From: Blastococcus mobilis
GTDB taxonomy: Bacteria > Actinomycetota > Actinomycetes > Mycobacteriales > Geodermatophilaceae
Reading direction: 5' to 3'
Assembly: GCF_900188025.1 (NCBI RefSeq)
Contig: NZ_FZNO01000002.1
Span: 245,358-309,357 of the forward strand
DNA: 64,000 bases
Of this stretch, positions 42,408 to 51,707 are shown one piece after another; positions within the stretch are counted from its first letter, which is position 1, and every line of letters starts with the position of its first letter. The position numbers were made by a program, and so were the translations under genes. Below the pieces are notes generated by a model. The model saw only the letters and a program-made list of their open reading frames with translations. It made no database searches and was not told the origin of the DNA.

Positions 42408-42959
42408 GTGGCGCGGGTAGGAGGTGCGGCGATGGGGCGGCGGAAGGCCGGGAAGTACCCGTTCGACTACACCGACGGGGATGACCGTCGGCTTGCCGAC
42501 AGTGGTGTCGGCGGCACGCTGCGCGTGCTCCACGGGCCGGGCCGGGGCATGGGGGTGACCGACGGCGTCGTATGCCAGGTACAGGTGCTCACGGAAGGTG
42601 ATGTGCTGGGCGAGTCCACCGCCGGGAAGTTCGGCAAGGAACATCGCCTGCGGGGTACCGCCCCCGGCGACCGGGTCACCGTCACGGTGACGGCACGCTT
42701 CGATGCCGACGACGCGTGCGGCTGCGGGTCGCCCGACTGCGATCCGGTACCGGACGAGCTCATCACGACCCACGACGTCGTGCTCACCGGCGACCTGAGG
42801 GACGTCGTCCGCTTCGGTGTCGGACCCGCGTGGGCACAGGTGGCGGCGGTCGACACGGGCGAGCTGAACCCCAACGCGGTCGACCCGGCCGCGTGCCGCT
42901 GGGGCGCGGGAGTCCGGCTCCGTGGCGCCCGCCTGGCTGAGGACACACCGGCCGGGTAG
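42408..42959 (+). CDS. Hypothetical protein with Cys cluster
   Basis: A protein of up to 183 residues, starting at GTG 42408 or ATG 42432 (MGRRKAGKYPFDY). The middle is beta-rich (RVTVTVTARFDADD) and contains CGCGSPDC, a compact four-element Cys motif that could bind zinc. Not recognised. The codon pattern matches the chromosome. It lies at the edge of the accessory region. Confidence 0.55.
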   Translation: MARVGGAAMGRRKAGKYPFDYTDGDDRRLADSGVGGTLRVLHGPGRGMGVTDGVVCQVQVLTEGDVLGESTAGKFGKEHRLRGTAPGDRVTVTVTARFDADDACGCGSPDCDPVPDELITTHDVVLTGDLRDVVRFGVGPAWAQVAAVDTGELNPNAVDPAACRWGAGVRLRGARLAEDTPAG

Positions 42960-42985
42960 ACGGACGGCGTCCCCCGTTCCTCCTC

Positions 42986-43375
42986 GGGTTTCGCTGCTCG
43001 ACGTCGACGGCCGTCGCGCCCCGCCGTCGGCTGGTCCGACGAGGGGCGCGGATCGGGGCACCTGCGCGGACGTCCAGGTGCGCGAGGTCGCCCTGCTGGA
43101 GTCCGCGTCGGCCAGACCGCGATCCACGGCGTTCGGCGGCGACGCCTATCCGACGGTCCATGACAGAGCGGCCGCCCTGTTGCACTCCCTCGCCCGCGCG
43201 CGCGTTGGTGGACGGCAGCAGGCGGCTCGCATCGGCCGCGATCATCGCGTTCTACGGCATGAACGGCTTCCGGGTGACTCTCTCGAACGATGAGGCGTAG
43301 GACCTCGTGATGGCGGTCGCGGCCGGGCAGCTCGACGACGTCGGGCCGATCGCCGCACTGCTGGAGTCGAGGACG
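42986..43375 (+). pseudogene. Decayed Doc/Fic-type toxin
   Basis: Remnant aligning with the intact Doc toxin at 52652-53023. VREVALLESASARPRSTAFG matches VRDVGLLDSAAARPRSHVFG, and DRAAALLHSLAR matches KAAALLHSLAR. A frameshift near 43200 then moves the match to another frame: LVDGSRRLASAAIIAFYGMN, then an in-frame TAG at about 43297, then DLVMAVAAGQLDDVGPIA. No antitoxin is recognisable in front of it. It carries at least two disabling lesions. Confidence 0.75.
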
Positions 43376-43478
43376 GCCGCCTCGAGACAGGCAGCCCTCT
43401 CCGGGTGGACCGGCAGGTCGGCGCCCGATCCGTCCTGTCGACATGTCGACGCTCGTCCGGGTGAGCCCTGCCCGAAGG

Positions 43479-46400
43479 TCAGCTGAACAGGCCGCGGATG
43501 TCCTCGGCGGTCAGCGGTCCGGCCAGCGCGCCGTCGTCGTCGTCAAGAACACGGGCGAAGAGGTCCCGCTTGCGCTCCTGGAGCGCCATGACCTTCTCCT
43601 CGATCGTGCCGGCGGCCACCAGCCGGTACACCATCACCGTCCTGTCCTGGCCGATGCGGTGCGTGCGGTCGACCGCCTGCGCCTCGACCGCCGGGTTCCA
43701 CCACGGGTCGAGCACGAAGACGTAGTCGGCTTCGGTGAGGTTGAGGCCGAAGCCGCCGGCCTTGAGGCTGATGAGGAACACCGGGGCACGCTCGCTGCGG
43801 AACTGGTCGATCCGCTCCTGCCGGTTCCGCGTCCGGCCGTCGAGATAGGTGTAGGGCAGTCCGTGGGCATCGAGCTGCCTCCGGACGGTGGCCAGGAACC
43901 CGGTGAACTGGCTGAACACCAACGCCCGGTGCCCCTCGGCGACCACCTCCTGCAGGTGCTCGAGGAAGGCGTCGGCCTTGCTCGACCGAATGGCCGCGTA
44001 CTCGGGATCGATCAGTGCCGGGTCCAGCGCCAGCTGCCGGAGCAGGGTCAGCGAGCGGAAGATCGTGAACCGGTGCCGCTGCAGGTCGTCGACCAGCCCG
44101 AGCACCTTGCGCCGCTCCCGCTGCAGATGGGTGTCGTAGACCTTGCGGTGCCTGGGGTTGAGGACCACCTCGAGCACCTGCTCCTGCTTGGGTGGCAGCT
44201 CGGTGGCGACCTGCTCCTTCGTGCGGCGGCGCATCAGCGGCCGGACGCGCCGGCGCAGCGCGGCCAGCACCTCCGGATCGCCGCCCCGCTCGATGGGGAT
44301 CCGGTAGTGCTCGGTGAACTTCTGCGGGTTCGGGAACAGTCCGGGCGCGACGATGGAGAGCATGGACCACAGGTCCATCAGGTTGTTCTCCACCGGGGTG
44401 CCGGTGATCGCCAGCTTGAACCGGGCCGGGAGCCGCCGCGCGGCGGCGTAGGTCTTGGCTGCGTGGTTCTTCACGAACTGCGCCTCGTCGAGCACCAGCC
44501 CGCTCCACGGCAGCTCGCGGTAGTCGTCCTCACCCAGGCGCAGCAGCGTGTACGACGTGACGACGACGTCGGCGCCCTCGGCCGCCTCGGACAGAGGGAC
44601 GCCCAGCTTCCGTGCGGTGGCATCGATGGCGCGGACGCGGAGGTCCGGCGCGAACCGCGAGGCCTCCCGCACCCAGTTCGACACCACGCTGGTGGGTGCC
44701 ACCACGAGCACGGGAGCGGTGAGCTCACCCGCCTCCTGCGCCCGGCACAGCAGCGCGAGCGTCTGCACGGTCTTGCCGAGCCCCATGTCGTCGGCGAGCA
44801 CGCCGCCGAGGCCGGCGTCCCAGAGGACCGACAGCCACTGGTAGCCCTGGAGTTGGTAGGGCCGCAACTGCGCGGCCAGCCCCGCCGGAGCCGCGGGCGG
44901 CGCCGCGTCGTCGACGTCCAGGAGCGCCCGGACGTCCCGCGACCACCGCTCGCTCTGCTCGGCCACCACCCCGAGCTCGACCAACTCCTCCCACAGTCCG
45001 GCCTGGTAGCGGCTGATCCGCAGGCCCGGCTGCTCGGCGTCCTGCAGCGCCCGCGCCTCCTCGATCAGCTGCCGCAGCCGGTCGAACTCGGGCCGGCGGA
45101 TGTCGAACCAGGTGCCGCTGGGCAGCACCAGGTGCGAGTCGCCCGCGGCGAGCGCGGTGAAGAGCAGGACGAACGGGATGTCCTCGCCGTCGACGGTGAC
45201 GGTGACCCCGAGGTCGAACCAGTCGGCGTCCGGCCCCTCGGTTGCGGACACGTGCACCACCGGGGCGGCCGCGGTGTGCCGGTAGTCCGGCGGTTCGCCG
45301 GTCACCTCGACGAGCACACCCGCCGCGACGAGACGGGGCAGCACCTCGGTGGTCAGGACGACGGCGTCCATCCCGTGCAGCTCGGCGGTCGGCGCCAGCC
45401 GTCGCTGCGGCCCCGACTCCCACAACCCGGGCAACCGCTCGGCCGGCAGCGGCAGCGACCGCACCAGCCGCTCCTCGGCGGCGGCGTCCCGGAGGGCGGC
45501 CGCGTCCCGGAAGGCGGCGTCGTCCTCGGCCGGCAGCGGCAGGCGGCGGACGTCGTCGCCGATGCGGTACTGCACCGACCACGCCAGCCGGACCCGGTGC
45601 CCGGCGGCGTGGTCGACCCGCAGGCACAGCTCCGGGGCGTGCACCTCGGGGAGCTCCACCGTGCCGTCCGAGGACTGCACGGGCAGCACCCGGCGCAGCG
45701 CGGGGTAGAAGTCGGTCAGGAAGCGATCTCGGTCGGCGGCCGGCACGCGCAGCTCGCCCGCCGACAGCAGGCTCTGCGTCCGTCGCGACACCCGCTGCAC
45801 CGGTGTCAGCGTCAAGCCGCCGTCGGGCACCAGCTCCGCCGGCACGTCCGGCACACCGGGGAGCAGCACGGCGCCGTGCGGCGGGGAGCCGAGCAGTCGC
45901 ACCGCCTCGGCAGGCACGGCGATCCCGTCCACGTGCACCACCGGCTCGACCCGCAGGTCGGCATCGTGCTCCTGGCGCAGGTCGACTCCCAGCGGGGCCG
46001 GCTCACCGTTGAGCCGGACCGGGGCGCCGGTCGCGGTCACCATCGGCACGCCTTCGTCGACCACCTGCTGCAGCGCCGGCCACAGCGCCGGACCGAACTC
46101 CTCCAGCCGCACCGGCGCGTCCGCGGAGTTGTAGTAGCCGTAGAACCCGGAAGCGTCTTGGGCTACCTGGTGCGCCCGGTACACGGCGCGCAGCGCGCCG
46201 GCCTGGCCCGGATCGTGCCGCGATTGGTAGTCGTACTGCAGGGCCCGCCAGGACACACCGGTCCGGATCCAGCGGCCCTTGGCGCCGGTCACGACGGGGC
46301 GCAGCCGCACCGACCACGCCGCGACGGCGGACCGCCCGCCGGCCGCCGCCTCGACCTCGAACTGCAGACCCAGCGGGGTGCCCGGGCGGCTCCCGGCCGG

Positions 46401-46784
46401 GTCGCCGGACGGGACCAGGTCGGCGAGCGCCAGCTCCCACGCGGCTCCCGCCGGGGCCCCGGCACGGGCAGAGGAGCCCGACGGGTCGTCCAAAGCGTGC
46501 CGGGCGGTGATCAGCAGGGCGGCGACGTGCTTGCAGTCGACCCCGACCGGGCAGCTGCACTCCCCCCACCACTGGGATCCGCTCGCGTCGTACTCCGCGA
46601 CGGTGCTGTACCGGCTCCCCCCGCCCCCGCGCACCGTGGCGGCGAGCTGGCCGAGCCGCCGGGACCAGACGACGTCGGACACCCGGCCCTGTTCCGCGTA
46701 GACCGCACCCCGGCGGAATGCCTCGCCGCCCACCGTGCCACGGATGACGGCGTCGGCGAGCATCGGCCGCAACTCGTCCAGCAC
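43479..46784 (-). CDS. SNF2-family helicase with SWIM zinc finger
   Basis: A 1101-residue SF2 ATPase. The SWIM finger is at about 73-95 (CSCPVGVDCKHVAALL). The C-terminal half is the SNF2 motor: Walker A LADDMGLGKTVQTLALL, motif II LVLDEAQFVKN, then TYLDGRTRNRQERIDQF, LKAGGFGLNLTEADYVF and DRTHRIGQDRTV. Such proteins remodel protein-DNA complexes and occur both as chromosomal genes and in defence islands. It is divergent from the DUF6398 protein, with 93 bases between starts. Confidence 0.93.
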   Translation of the reverse strand: MLDELRPMLADAVIRGTVGGEAFRRGAVYAEQGRVSDVVWSRRLGQLAATVRGGGGSRYSTVAEYDASGSQWWGECSCPVGVDCKHVAALLITARHALDDPSGSSARAGAPAGAAWELALADLVPSGDPAGSRPGTPLGLQFEVEAAAGGRSAVAAWSVRLRPVVTGAKGRWIRTGVSWRALQYDYQSRHDPGQAGALRAVYRAHQVAQDASGFYGYYNSADAPVRLEEFGPALWPALQQVVDEGVPMVTATGAPVRLNGEPAPLGVDLRQEHDADLRVEPVVHVDGIAVPAEAVRLLGSPPHGAVLLPGVPDVPAELVPDGGLTLTPVQRVSRRTQSLLSAGELRVPAADRDRFLTDFYPALRRVLPVQSSDGTVELPEVHAPELCLRVDHAAGHRVRLAWSVQYRIGDDVRRLPLPAEDDAAFRDAAALRDAAAEERLVRSLPLPAERLPGLWESGPQRRLAPTAELHGMDAVVLTTEVLPRLVAAGVLVEVTGEPPDYRHTAAAPVVHVSATEGPDADWFDLGVTVTVDGEDIPFVLLFTALAAGDSHLVLPSGTWFDIRRPEFDRLRQLIEEARALQDAEQPGLRISRYQAGLWEELVELGVVAEQSERWSRDVRALLDVDDAAPPAAPAGLAAQLRPYQLQGYQWLSVLWDAGLGGVLADDMGLGKTVQTLALLCRAQEAGELTAPVLVVAPTSVVSNWVREASRFAPDLRVRAIDATARKLGVPLSEAAEGADVVVTSYTLLRLGEDDYRELPWSGLVLDEAQFVKNHAAKTYAAARRLPARFKLAITGTPVENNLMDLWSMLSIVAPGLFPNPQKFTEHYRIPIERGGDPEVLAALRRRVRPLMRRRTKEQVATELPPKQEQVLEVVLNPRHRKVYDTHLQRERRKVLGLVDDLQRHRFTIFRSLTLLRQLALDPALIDPEYAAIRSSKADAFLEHLQEVVAEGHRALVFSQFTGFLATVRRQLDAHGLPYTYLDGRTRNRQERIDQFRSERAPVFLISLKAGGFGLNLTEADYVFVLDPWWNPAVEAQAVDRTHRIGQDRTVMVYRLVAAGTIEEKVMALQERKRDLFARVLDDDDGALAGPLTAEDIRGLFS

Positions 46785-46877
46785 CCATCGAGGCTAACCG
46801 GGACGATCCGGCCCACACGACTGTCCACAGCGCCGCGCGCGGTGCCCGGAGCCCGCTCCGCTCGATGCGTGCCCGCC

Positions 46878-48659
46878 ATGTCGAAGCGCTCCCGCCGCGA
46901 GAGGGCACGCCGCGCTCAGGCTCACCGGCAGCGGCCCGCCCGCTCCGGGCGGCGACCGGTGCGGCACGGCCCAGCCGGCCGTCCCGAAACGGACCTGATG
47001 GACGACGTCGCCGCCGCGCTCGACTCCGGCTCGCCGCTGCCCCTCCTCGGCCTGGCCAGCTCGATGCTGGCCATGTTCGAGCCGCGCCCCTCGTTCGGCC
47101 GGCCGGCCGAGCCGTCCCCGCCCGACCGGGAGGAGCTCATCGACAGCTTCTTCGCCGTCGACCTGCGCGAGACGTCCGCACTGCTGGCCGCCCTCGCCGG
47201 GCTGTCCGGCGACGACCCGCTGCGCCAGCGGGTGCGCCGGGAGGTGTCAACGCGCGGCCACGTCCTGCCGCGCTGGCTGCTGGGCCTGGATCAGGCACAG
47301 CCGGTCGAGCCGGTGGTGCGCATTCGGGACGTACTCGGCGACGCGGAGGACATCGTCTTCGCAGTCCGGCTGCCCGGCGGGTTCGAGCTGTCCGTCGTCA
47401 CCCTCGTCGACCACAACATGGGCACCCTGGTCAAGGACTCGTTCACCGTTCCGGGCGCCCTCGACGACCTCGTGCCCACGCTCAGGGACACGATCGAGGA
47501 TCCCGACGTCACGCTGACCGACCTCGATCCCGCCGACGCCCGCGCCATGCTGACCGAGGCGATCGACCTGGGCGCCATCACGTTCCCCCCGATCGAGACC
47601 GAGAGCTGGCCGGCCAGCCGCCCCTTCGTCCGGTGGGCGCTCGGCCTGTTCCCCTCCGGGGGCACGGGCTGGTCGCGACCCGACTGGCCGGACGACGCCC
47701 GGGCCGCGCTGGTGAAGCGTTTCCTCGCCTCGCCGTTCGGCGCCGGGCTGGACGACGCCGACCACCGCGGCCTGCTGGACGATCTGCTGTGGTTCGGCAC
47801 CGGCTACGGCCCCGGCGACCCGCTGCGCTGGAGCCCGGCCAGCGTCGAGATCCTGCTGGCGGACTGGATCCCTCGCAAGATCGTCGCCGACGTCGACTAC
47901 CTGGCGAAGGCGCCGGACCTGCTGCGCGCGTTCATCCGCTTCGCCCACACCGAGCGGGGCATCCGCGCGGAGCTGACGACCGAGACACTGGGCGCCGTCG
48001 ACTTCTGGGAGCCGGAGTACCAACAGACCATCCGCTCCCCCCGCCCGCAGGGCCCGCAGGCGCTGCTGGCCGCGATCGGCGCGCTCGACCCGGACGACGT
48101 CCTGGCCAGGCAGCACGGGGCCACCGCCGGTCTCGACGGGATGGCCCTGGAGTCGCTGCACCGGGCCGTCGGCGGGCCCGAGGCACTGGCACGTCTCGAC
48201 ACCGAGGCGCTGCCCGACGAGCCGTTCGACAGGCAGCAGGTGCCGGGCGACGTCCGGGAGCCCGTCGCCGAGGTGCTCGTCCTGGTCGACCGCTGCTGCG
48301 AGGAGCTGTTCGACGTCGAGCTGCGGACGGCGGCCCGCCGCCTGCTCGCGCGCCTGGCCGTTGCTGAGCCGGGGATCTTCGCGGGCCGGCACCGTGCAGA
48401 CATGCTCGCGGCGGCGGTCTGCTGGATCGCCGGCCACGCGAATCGCGCGTTCGACCGGGGCACCCCCACCGTGAAGGACCTGATGGCATGCGTGGGCGTC
48501 CGAGCGAGCAGTCCCTCTCAGCGGGCCAAGCCCCTCCTGCGCGCGCTCGGCATCGACCCCGACCTCTGGGCTTACAGGGAGTCGCCGCTCGGCTCGCCCG
48601 AGTACCTGACTGCCGGCAGGCGAGCGGAGATCATCGCCGCCCGCGACCGGCCGGGGTGA
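46878..48659 (+). CDS. DUF6398-containing large hypothetical protein
   Basis: A 593-residue soluble protein. A basic N-terminus (SKRSRRERARRAQAHRQ) suggests nucleic-acid contact. The C-terminal 150 residues resemble DUF6398 (VDRCCEELFDVELRTAARRL, then VCWIAGHANRAF and TVKDLMACVGV), an HTH-like helical domain. The middle has no recognised motif. The ATG at 46878 begins the basic tail; upstream in-frame sequence is antisense to the SNF2 gene. It may work with the divergent helicase. Confidence 0.75.
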   Translation: MSKRSRRERARRAQAHRQRPARSGRRPVRHGPAGRPETDLMDDVAAALDSGSPLPLLGLASSMLAMFEPRPSFGRPAEPSPPDREELIDSFFAVDLRETSALLAALAGLSGDDPLRQRVRREVSTRGHVLPRWLLGLDQAQPVEPVVRIRDVLGDAEDIVFAVRLPGGFELSVVTLVDHNMGTLVKDSFTVPGALDDLVPTLRDTIEDPDVTLTDLDPADARAMLTEAIDLGAITFPPIETESWPASRPFVRWALGLFPSGGTGWSRPDWPDDARAALVKRFLASPFGAGLDDADHRGLLDDLLWFGTGYGPGDPLRWSPASVEILLADWIPRKIVADVDYLAKAPDLLRAFIRFAHTERGIRAELTTETLGAVDFWEPEYQQTIRSPRPQGPQALLAAIGALDPDDVLARQHGATAGLDGMALESLHRAVGGPEALARLDTEALPDEPFDRQQVPGDVREPVAEVLVLVDRCCEELFDVELRTAARRLLARLAVAEPGIFAGRHRADMLAAAVCWIAGHANRAFDRGTPTVKDLMACVGVRASSPSQRAKPLLRALGIDPDLWAYRESPLGSPEYLTAGRRAEIIAARDRPG

Positions 48660-48741
48660 GAGTCCGTGGCCGCTGCACAGAAGCTCAGCCGCCTCTGGCT
48701 ATGTGCTACCGCTGTGCATCCCAAAGCACTACCGTAGGCCG

Positions 48742-48975
48742 ATGAGCACTCAGATCGCCGTCCGACTGCCCGATGATCTCGTGCGATTCATCGACCAGCT
48801 CGTGTCGGAAGGCAAGGCCGCATCACGGGCGGCTGTCGTCGGCCTGGCTCTGGAACGCGAACGCCGGCGCCAGGTTGCCGCACGGGATGCCGCCATCCTG
48901 GCTGCGGCTGGGGACGACGAGTTCGATGACCTCGCGGAACTCGCCGCTCGCACACCGCTCGACGACCTGGCCTGA
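48742..48975 (+). CDS. Ribbon-helix-helix antitoxin (MazE-like)
   Basis: A 77-residue RHH protein. The DNA-binding strand and helices are STQIAVRLPDDLVRFIDQLV, and the acidic C-terminal tail (AAAGDDEFDDLAELAARTP) would wrap the toxin. Its TGA overlaps the toxin's ATG by one base. It should repress the operon together with the toxin. The region before it is relatively AT-rich, as expected for a promoter. Confidence 0.88.
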   Translation: MSTQIAVRLPDDLVRFIDQLVSEGKAASRAAVVGLALERERRRQVAARDAAILAAAGDDEFDDLAELAARTPLDDLA

Positions 48976-49292
48976 TGCGACCCATCCATCTCGCACACCT
49001 CGACAAGACTCGACCGGTGCTCGTCCTGACCCGTGAGCTGGTTCGCCCCCACCTCGCCCGCGTCACGGTGGCACCGATCACCAGCACGGTCCGGGGCCTG
49101 TCGACGGAGGTGCCGGTCGGCCCGGACAACGGGCTCGACCATCTCAGCATCGTCAGCTGCGACAACGTGGTGACCGTGCCGAAGAGCGCTCTCGGCCGGC
49201 AGATCGGCCGCCTGCTGCCAGAACAGGAGAGCGCACTCACAGCGGCGCTGCACGCTGCCTTCGACCTGGAGGACCTTCCACGGCCCCGGTGA
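48975..49292 (+). CDS. MazF/PemK-type mRNA interferase toxin
   Basis: A 105-residue toxin. The family pattern is visible as RPIHLAHLDKTRPVLVLTRE, VTVAPITSTVRGLSTEVPVG, then SIVSCDNVVTVPKSALG. MazF enzymes cut single-stranded RNA at short motifs and halt growth. It is translationally coupled to the upstream antitoxin. Motif conservation suggests the pair is functional. Confidence 0.9.
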   Translation: MRPIHLAHLDKTRPVLVLTRELVRPHLARVTVAPITSTVRGLSTEVPVGPDNGLDHLSIVSCDNVVTVPKSALGRQIGRLLPEQESALTAALHAAFDLEDLPRPR

Positions 49293-49579
49293 TGAGCGGG
49301 GGCGAAGCAGCCGCCCACGTCACGTCCGGCCCGAGCCGCGCACGGCAGGTCGTCGACCTCGGCGTCCACCGCATACTCGGATGCGCCGACGCGCAGGTGG
49401 CGACGCTGCTGGGACGGGATCGCCTACTGCGCCGGTTGTGCACCCGGGTGGGCGAGCGTCACCTCCTGTTCCGTCCAGGCGGTGGATCGACGGCGCGGAC
49501 CGCCTTGCGCCGGCTCGGCTCCCCCGGGACCGAGCAGCCGCTGGCCGCCACGTACTCGGCGATCAGTCCTCGCCGACGA
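49293..49579. other. Gene-free stretch after the MazEF pair
   Basis: One plus-strand frame (49292-49585) stays open but is Arg/Ala-rich and starts two bases from the toxin stop. I do not see a recognisable domain in it. It leads directly into decayed HepT sequence on the other strand. Confidence 0.4.
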
Positions 49580-49898
49580 TGCTGAGCAGCCCCGTGATCG
49601 CCGCTCTCAGCCGGGGGGAGGTCCTGCGACACGGTGCTGGCAACGATCGCGTGACCGGTGTCGAAGTAGCGGCGCCGGTTGGTCACGCGTCCGCGCGGTC
49701 GTCGACCAGGGCAGGTGGGGCTCGGTGTCCAGGAGGTCGCGCGGCAGCGCCTTGACCGCCTCGCCGATCTCGATCGGGCGCACGCGCACGGCAATCGAAC
49801 ACCTTGGCGTCCGAGACGTCGCCGCGACCGACGTAGGAGTCGATCACATCGAGCGCGGCCTGCACGTCGAGCAGCCGTTGGCGTCGGTAACGACTCAC
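49580..49898 (-). pseudogene. Decayed HepT-type toxin
   Basis: HepT/DUF86 RNase remnant in three frames. It begins GTG 49898 with RRQRLLDVQAALDVIDSYVG and DVSDAKVFD, shifts to VRPIEIGEAVKALPRDLLD and PHLPWSTTARTRD, then shifts again to RRYFDTGHAIVASTVSQDLPP. Two small indels cause the shifts. The second falls at the catalytic R-x4-6-H motif and removes the His context. The start overlaps the MNT stop (GTGA), the normal layout of this toxin-antitoxin pair. Confidence 0.75.
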
Positions 49899-49966
49899 AA
49901 GGCGATGAGTTCAGGCTCGATGTGCGCGCGAACCTCGGGCTTGAGCCCGTCGGCGGGCACGACGGC
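49895..49966 (-). pseudogene. 3' remnant of the MNT-type antitoxin
   Basis: Only about 23 C-terminal codons remain (VVPADGLKPEVRAHIEPELI), with the stop overlapping the HepT GTG. The rest of the nucleotidyltransferase antitoxin gene is gone. At about 49968 the sequence changes abruptly into a plus-strand copy of the kinase gene tail. Confidence 0.6.
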
Positions 49967-49972
49967 GGCGTT

Positions 49973-50051
49973 GGTGGTGGACGCCGTCCGGGCCGGCCAC
50001 GCGGCGACCGCGGTGGTCGCCGGCGTGGTCGGCGCCCAGCCACCGTCCTGA
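49973..50051 (+). repeat. Copy A of the PfkB kinase 3' tail
   Basis: A 79-bp match to the last 79 bp of the kinase gene at 60115-60193, in the same orientation; by eye 72 of 79 bases agree. It still encodes VVDAVRAGHAATAVVAGVVG then AQPPS and a stop. No other part of a kinase gene is present beside it. It abuts the truncated MNT gene. Confidence 0.85.
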
Positions 50052-50348
50052 GTCGAGACCGGTCGGCGATCGACGACTATCTCGCTGACCAGGCCGCGGA
50101 CACCCAGCGAGTGGTCGGCCGCCGACGGAAAGGTGCTGGTGGTGGCACGCGGATCACTTCGCCGCGCCGTCCTATGCCGCACGCTACCGGGTGGCGACCG
50201 GGCTCGACGATCCGTCTCACCCACCGGTCCCCGTGCGCGAGGCGTCGATTGTCGGGTCGGGGGTCCGTGCGGACCGCCACGTCCGCGGCAACCACGGGAA
50301 GTCGCCGTACCATGACGTTTCGCCGCCGACCACGGGAGCACCCGCCTG
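50052..50348. other. Stretch without a clear gene
   Basis: About 300 bases between the kinase-tail copy and the transglycosylase gene. One plus frame contains coding-like sequence (DHFAAPSYAARYRVATGLDD and HPPVPVREASIVG) without a start, possibly another gene fragment. Nothing else was recognised. Confidence 0.35.
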
Positions 50349-51458
50349 ATGGCCTCCTTCAAGCCGGACTCCCGGACGACGCGCTGGCTCCGTCGCCGGC
50401 CGGCCGACACTCAGCCACAGCCGCCTGACGAGCCCTTCCGTCGTCCCCGATTCGACCGGCCCCCGCCCGCCGGTAACGACTGGTACGGCGCTCCGCCGAA
50501 CGCCGCCGGCCCGCCGCCGGTGCAGGAAAGGCCCAGACACCCGTGGCCCCCGGCTGCGCCCGGACGTCCGTTCCCGCCGGCCCTACCGCAGCGACCCGGC
50601 CCGCCAGCCCGATCGGGACGCGGTTTCCGCAGCCGCACCGGGAGGCGGCCCCGCCGCCGGCTGCTCCGCCGCGTCGTCAGCGTGGTGGCCGCGCTCGCCG
50701 TCGTCCAGGCGCTGGTCGTGCTCTCGCTGCGGTGGGTGGACCCGCCGACGACGGCGTTCATGTCGGCGAACCCCGACGGCGCGATCCAGCAGTCGGTGCC
50801 GGTCGAGCACGTGTCGCGCAACTTCCTCGCCGCGGTCATCGCGCACGAGGACTCCGCGCTCCCCTACCGCTCCGGAGCGTTCGACTGGAGCGTGCTGTGG
50901 AGCCGCGCGTACGCCCACCTCACCGGCGGCGAGGACCCGTCCGGTTCCACCATCCCGCAGCAGATGGCCAAGAACCTGTTCCTCAACCAGGAGCTGAGCG
51001 CCGGGCGCAAGGCGGTCGAGGCCGGGCTGGCCATGGAGCTCGCCGCCTTGATCGACGACCGCCGGATGCTCGAGCTCTACGTGAACTACGCGCAGTTCGG
51101 CCCGACGATCTACGGCGTCTGCGCGGCCGGCTGGTACTACTTCGACTCCCCGCCGCAGGAGCTGTCCGCCGCGGAGGCCGTGCAGCTGGTGGGCCTGCTC
51201 CCCTCCCCCGGGCACGTCCAGCGCGCTCCCGGCGGCGGCATGGACTTCCAGGTGGACGACGGCCTCGGCTGGCTGTCCCGCTCGCACGTGATCAACGCGC
51301 AGAACCGGGTGCCCCGCCACCTCGACCGGCTCGGCTTCCAGCCGGTCGAGGACGCCGGCGTCGAGGGCCTCGCCTCCGACCAGGAGCCGTCGGACGACGA
51401 CTGCACGTCCCCTCCCGAGGAGATCGCCGCGCTGATCGCGGCGGAGGGCACCGCCTGA
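50349..51458 (+). CDS. Monofunctional peptidoglycan glycosyltransferase (GT51, MtgA-like)
   Basis: A 369-residue enzyme polymerising lipid II. A long Pro/Arg-rich cytoplasmic tail precedes one membrane helix (VVSVVAALAVVQALVVLSL). The GT51 motifs are AHEDSALPYRSGAFDW, GSTIPQQMAKNLFLNQ, KAVEAGLAMELA and ELYVNYAQFGPTIYGV. Catalytic Glu residues are kept. In motif 1 the usual EDxxFxxHxG has Leu and Arg instead of Phe and His. There is no transpeptidase domain. GGGAG precedes ATG 50349. Confidence 0.9.
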   Translation: MASFKPDSRTTRWLRRRPADTQPQPPDEPFRRPRFDRPPPAGNDWYGAPPNAAGPPPVQERPRHPWPPAAPGRPFPPALPQRPGPPARSGRGFRSRTGRRPRRRLLRRVVSVVAALAVVQALVVLSLRWVDPPTTAFMSANPDGAIQQSVPVEHVSRNFLAAVIAHEDSALPYRSGAFDWSVLWSRAYAHLTGGEDPSGSTIPQQMAKNLFLNQELSAGRKAVEAGLAMELAALIDDRRMLELYVNYAQFGPTIYGVCAAGWYYFDSPPQELSAAEAVQLVGLLPSPGHVQRAPGGGMDFQVDDGLGWLSRSHVINAQNRVPRHLDRLGFQPVEDAGVEGLASDQEPSDDDCTSPPEEIAALIAAEGTA

Positions 51459-51480
51459 CCCCTCCGCTGCGGCACCGGCG

Positions 51481-51584
51481 CACCGTGCTCGCGGCTCCGG
51501 AACGGCTCGCCCACGTGGCCGAGCAGCACCTCTACGGTGTCGCCGGTGCGGCGGTACAGCAGGACGCCGGAGCTGCGGACCGGG
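51481..51584 (-). pseudogene. N-terminal fragment of a Nudix hydrolase gene
   Basis: About 34 codons match the start of the Nudix gene at 10598-11065: RSSGVLLYRRTGDTVEVLLG and HVGEPF correspond to RTSAGILLYRLRPTGPEVLLG and HMGGPF there. The match ends before the Nudix box. It lies directly behind the transglycosylase gene on the opposite strand. No functional product is expected. Confidence 0.65.
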
Positions 51585-51707
51585 GCACCCGGTCAGCCTG
51601 GCGGGCGAGCCCTCGCCCGCCGACCGGCTGCCTCTGAGGGTCGATCAGTCGAACCACAGGTGCCTGACCCGCTCGCGCACCAAGACGGGCGGCTCGCTGA
51701 CCTCCTG

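Noticed and set aside
43443..46877. Upstream in-frame extension of the DUF6398 protein
   Set aside because: It is antisense to the SNF2 helicase gene and low in complexity. The protein begins at 46878.
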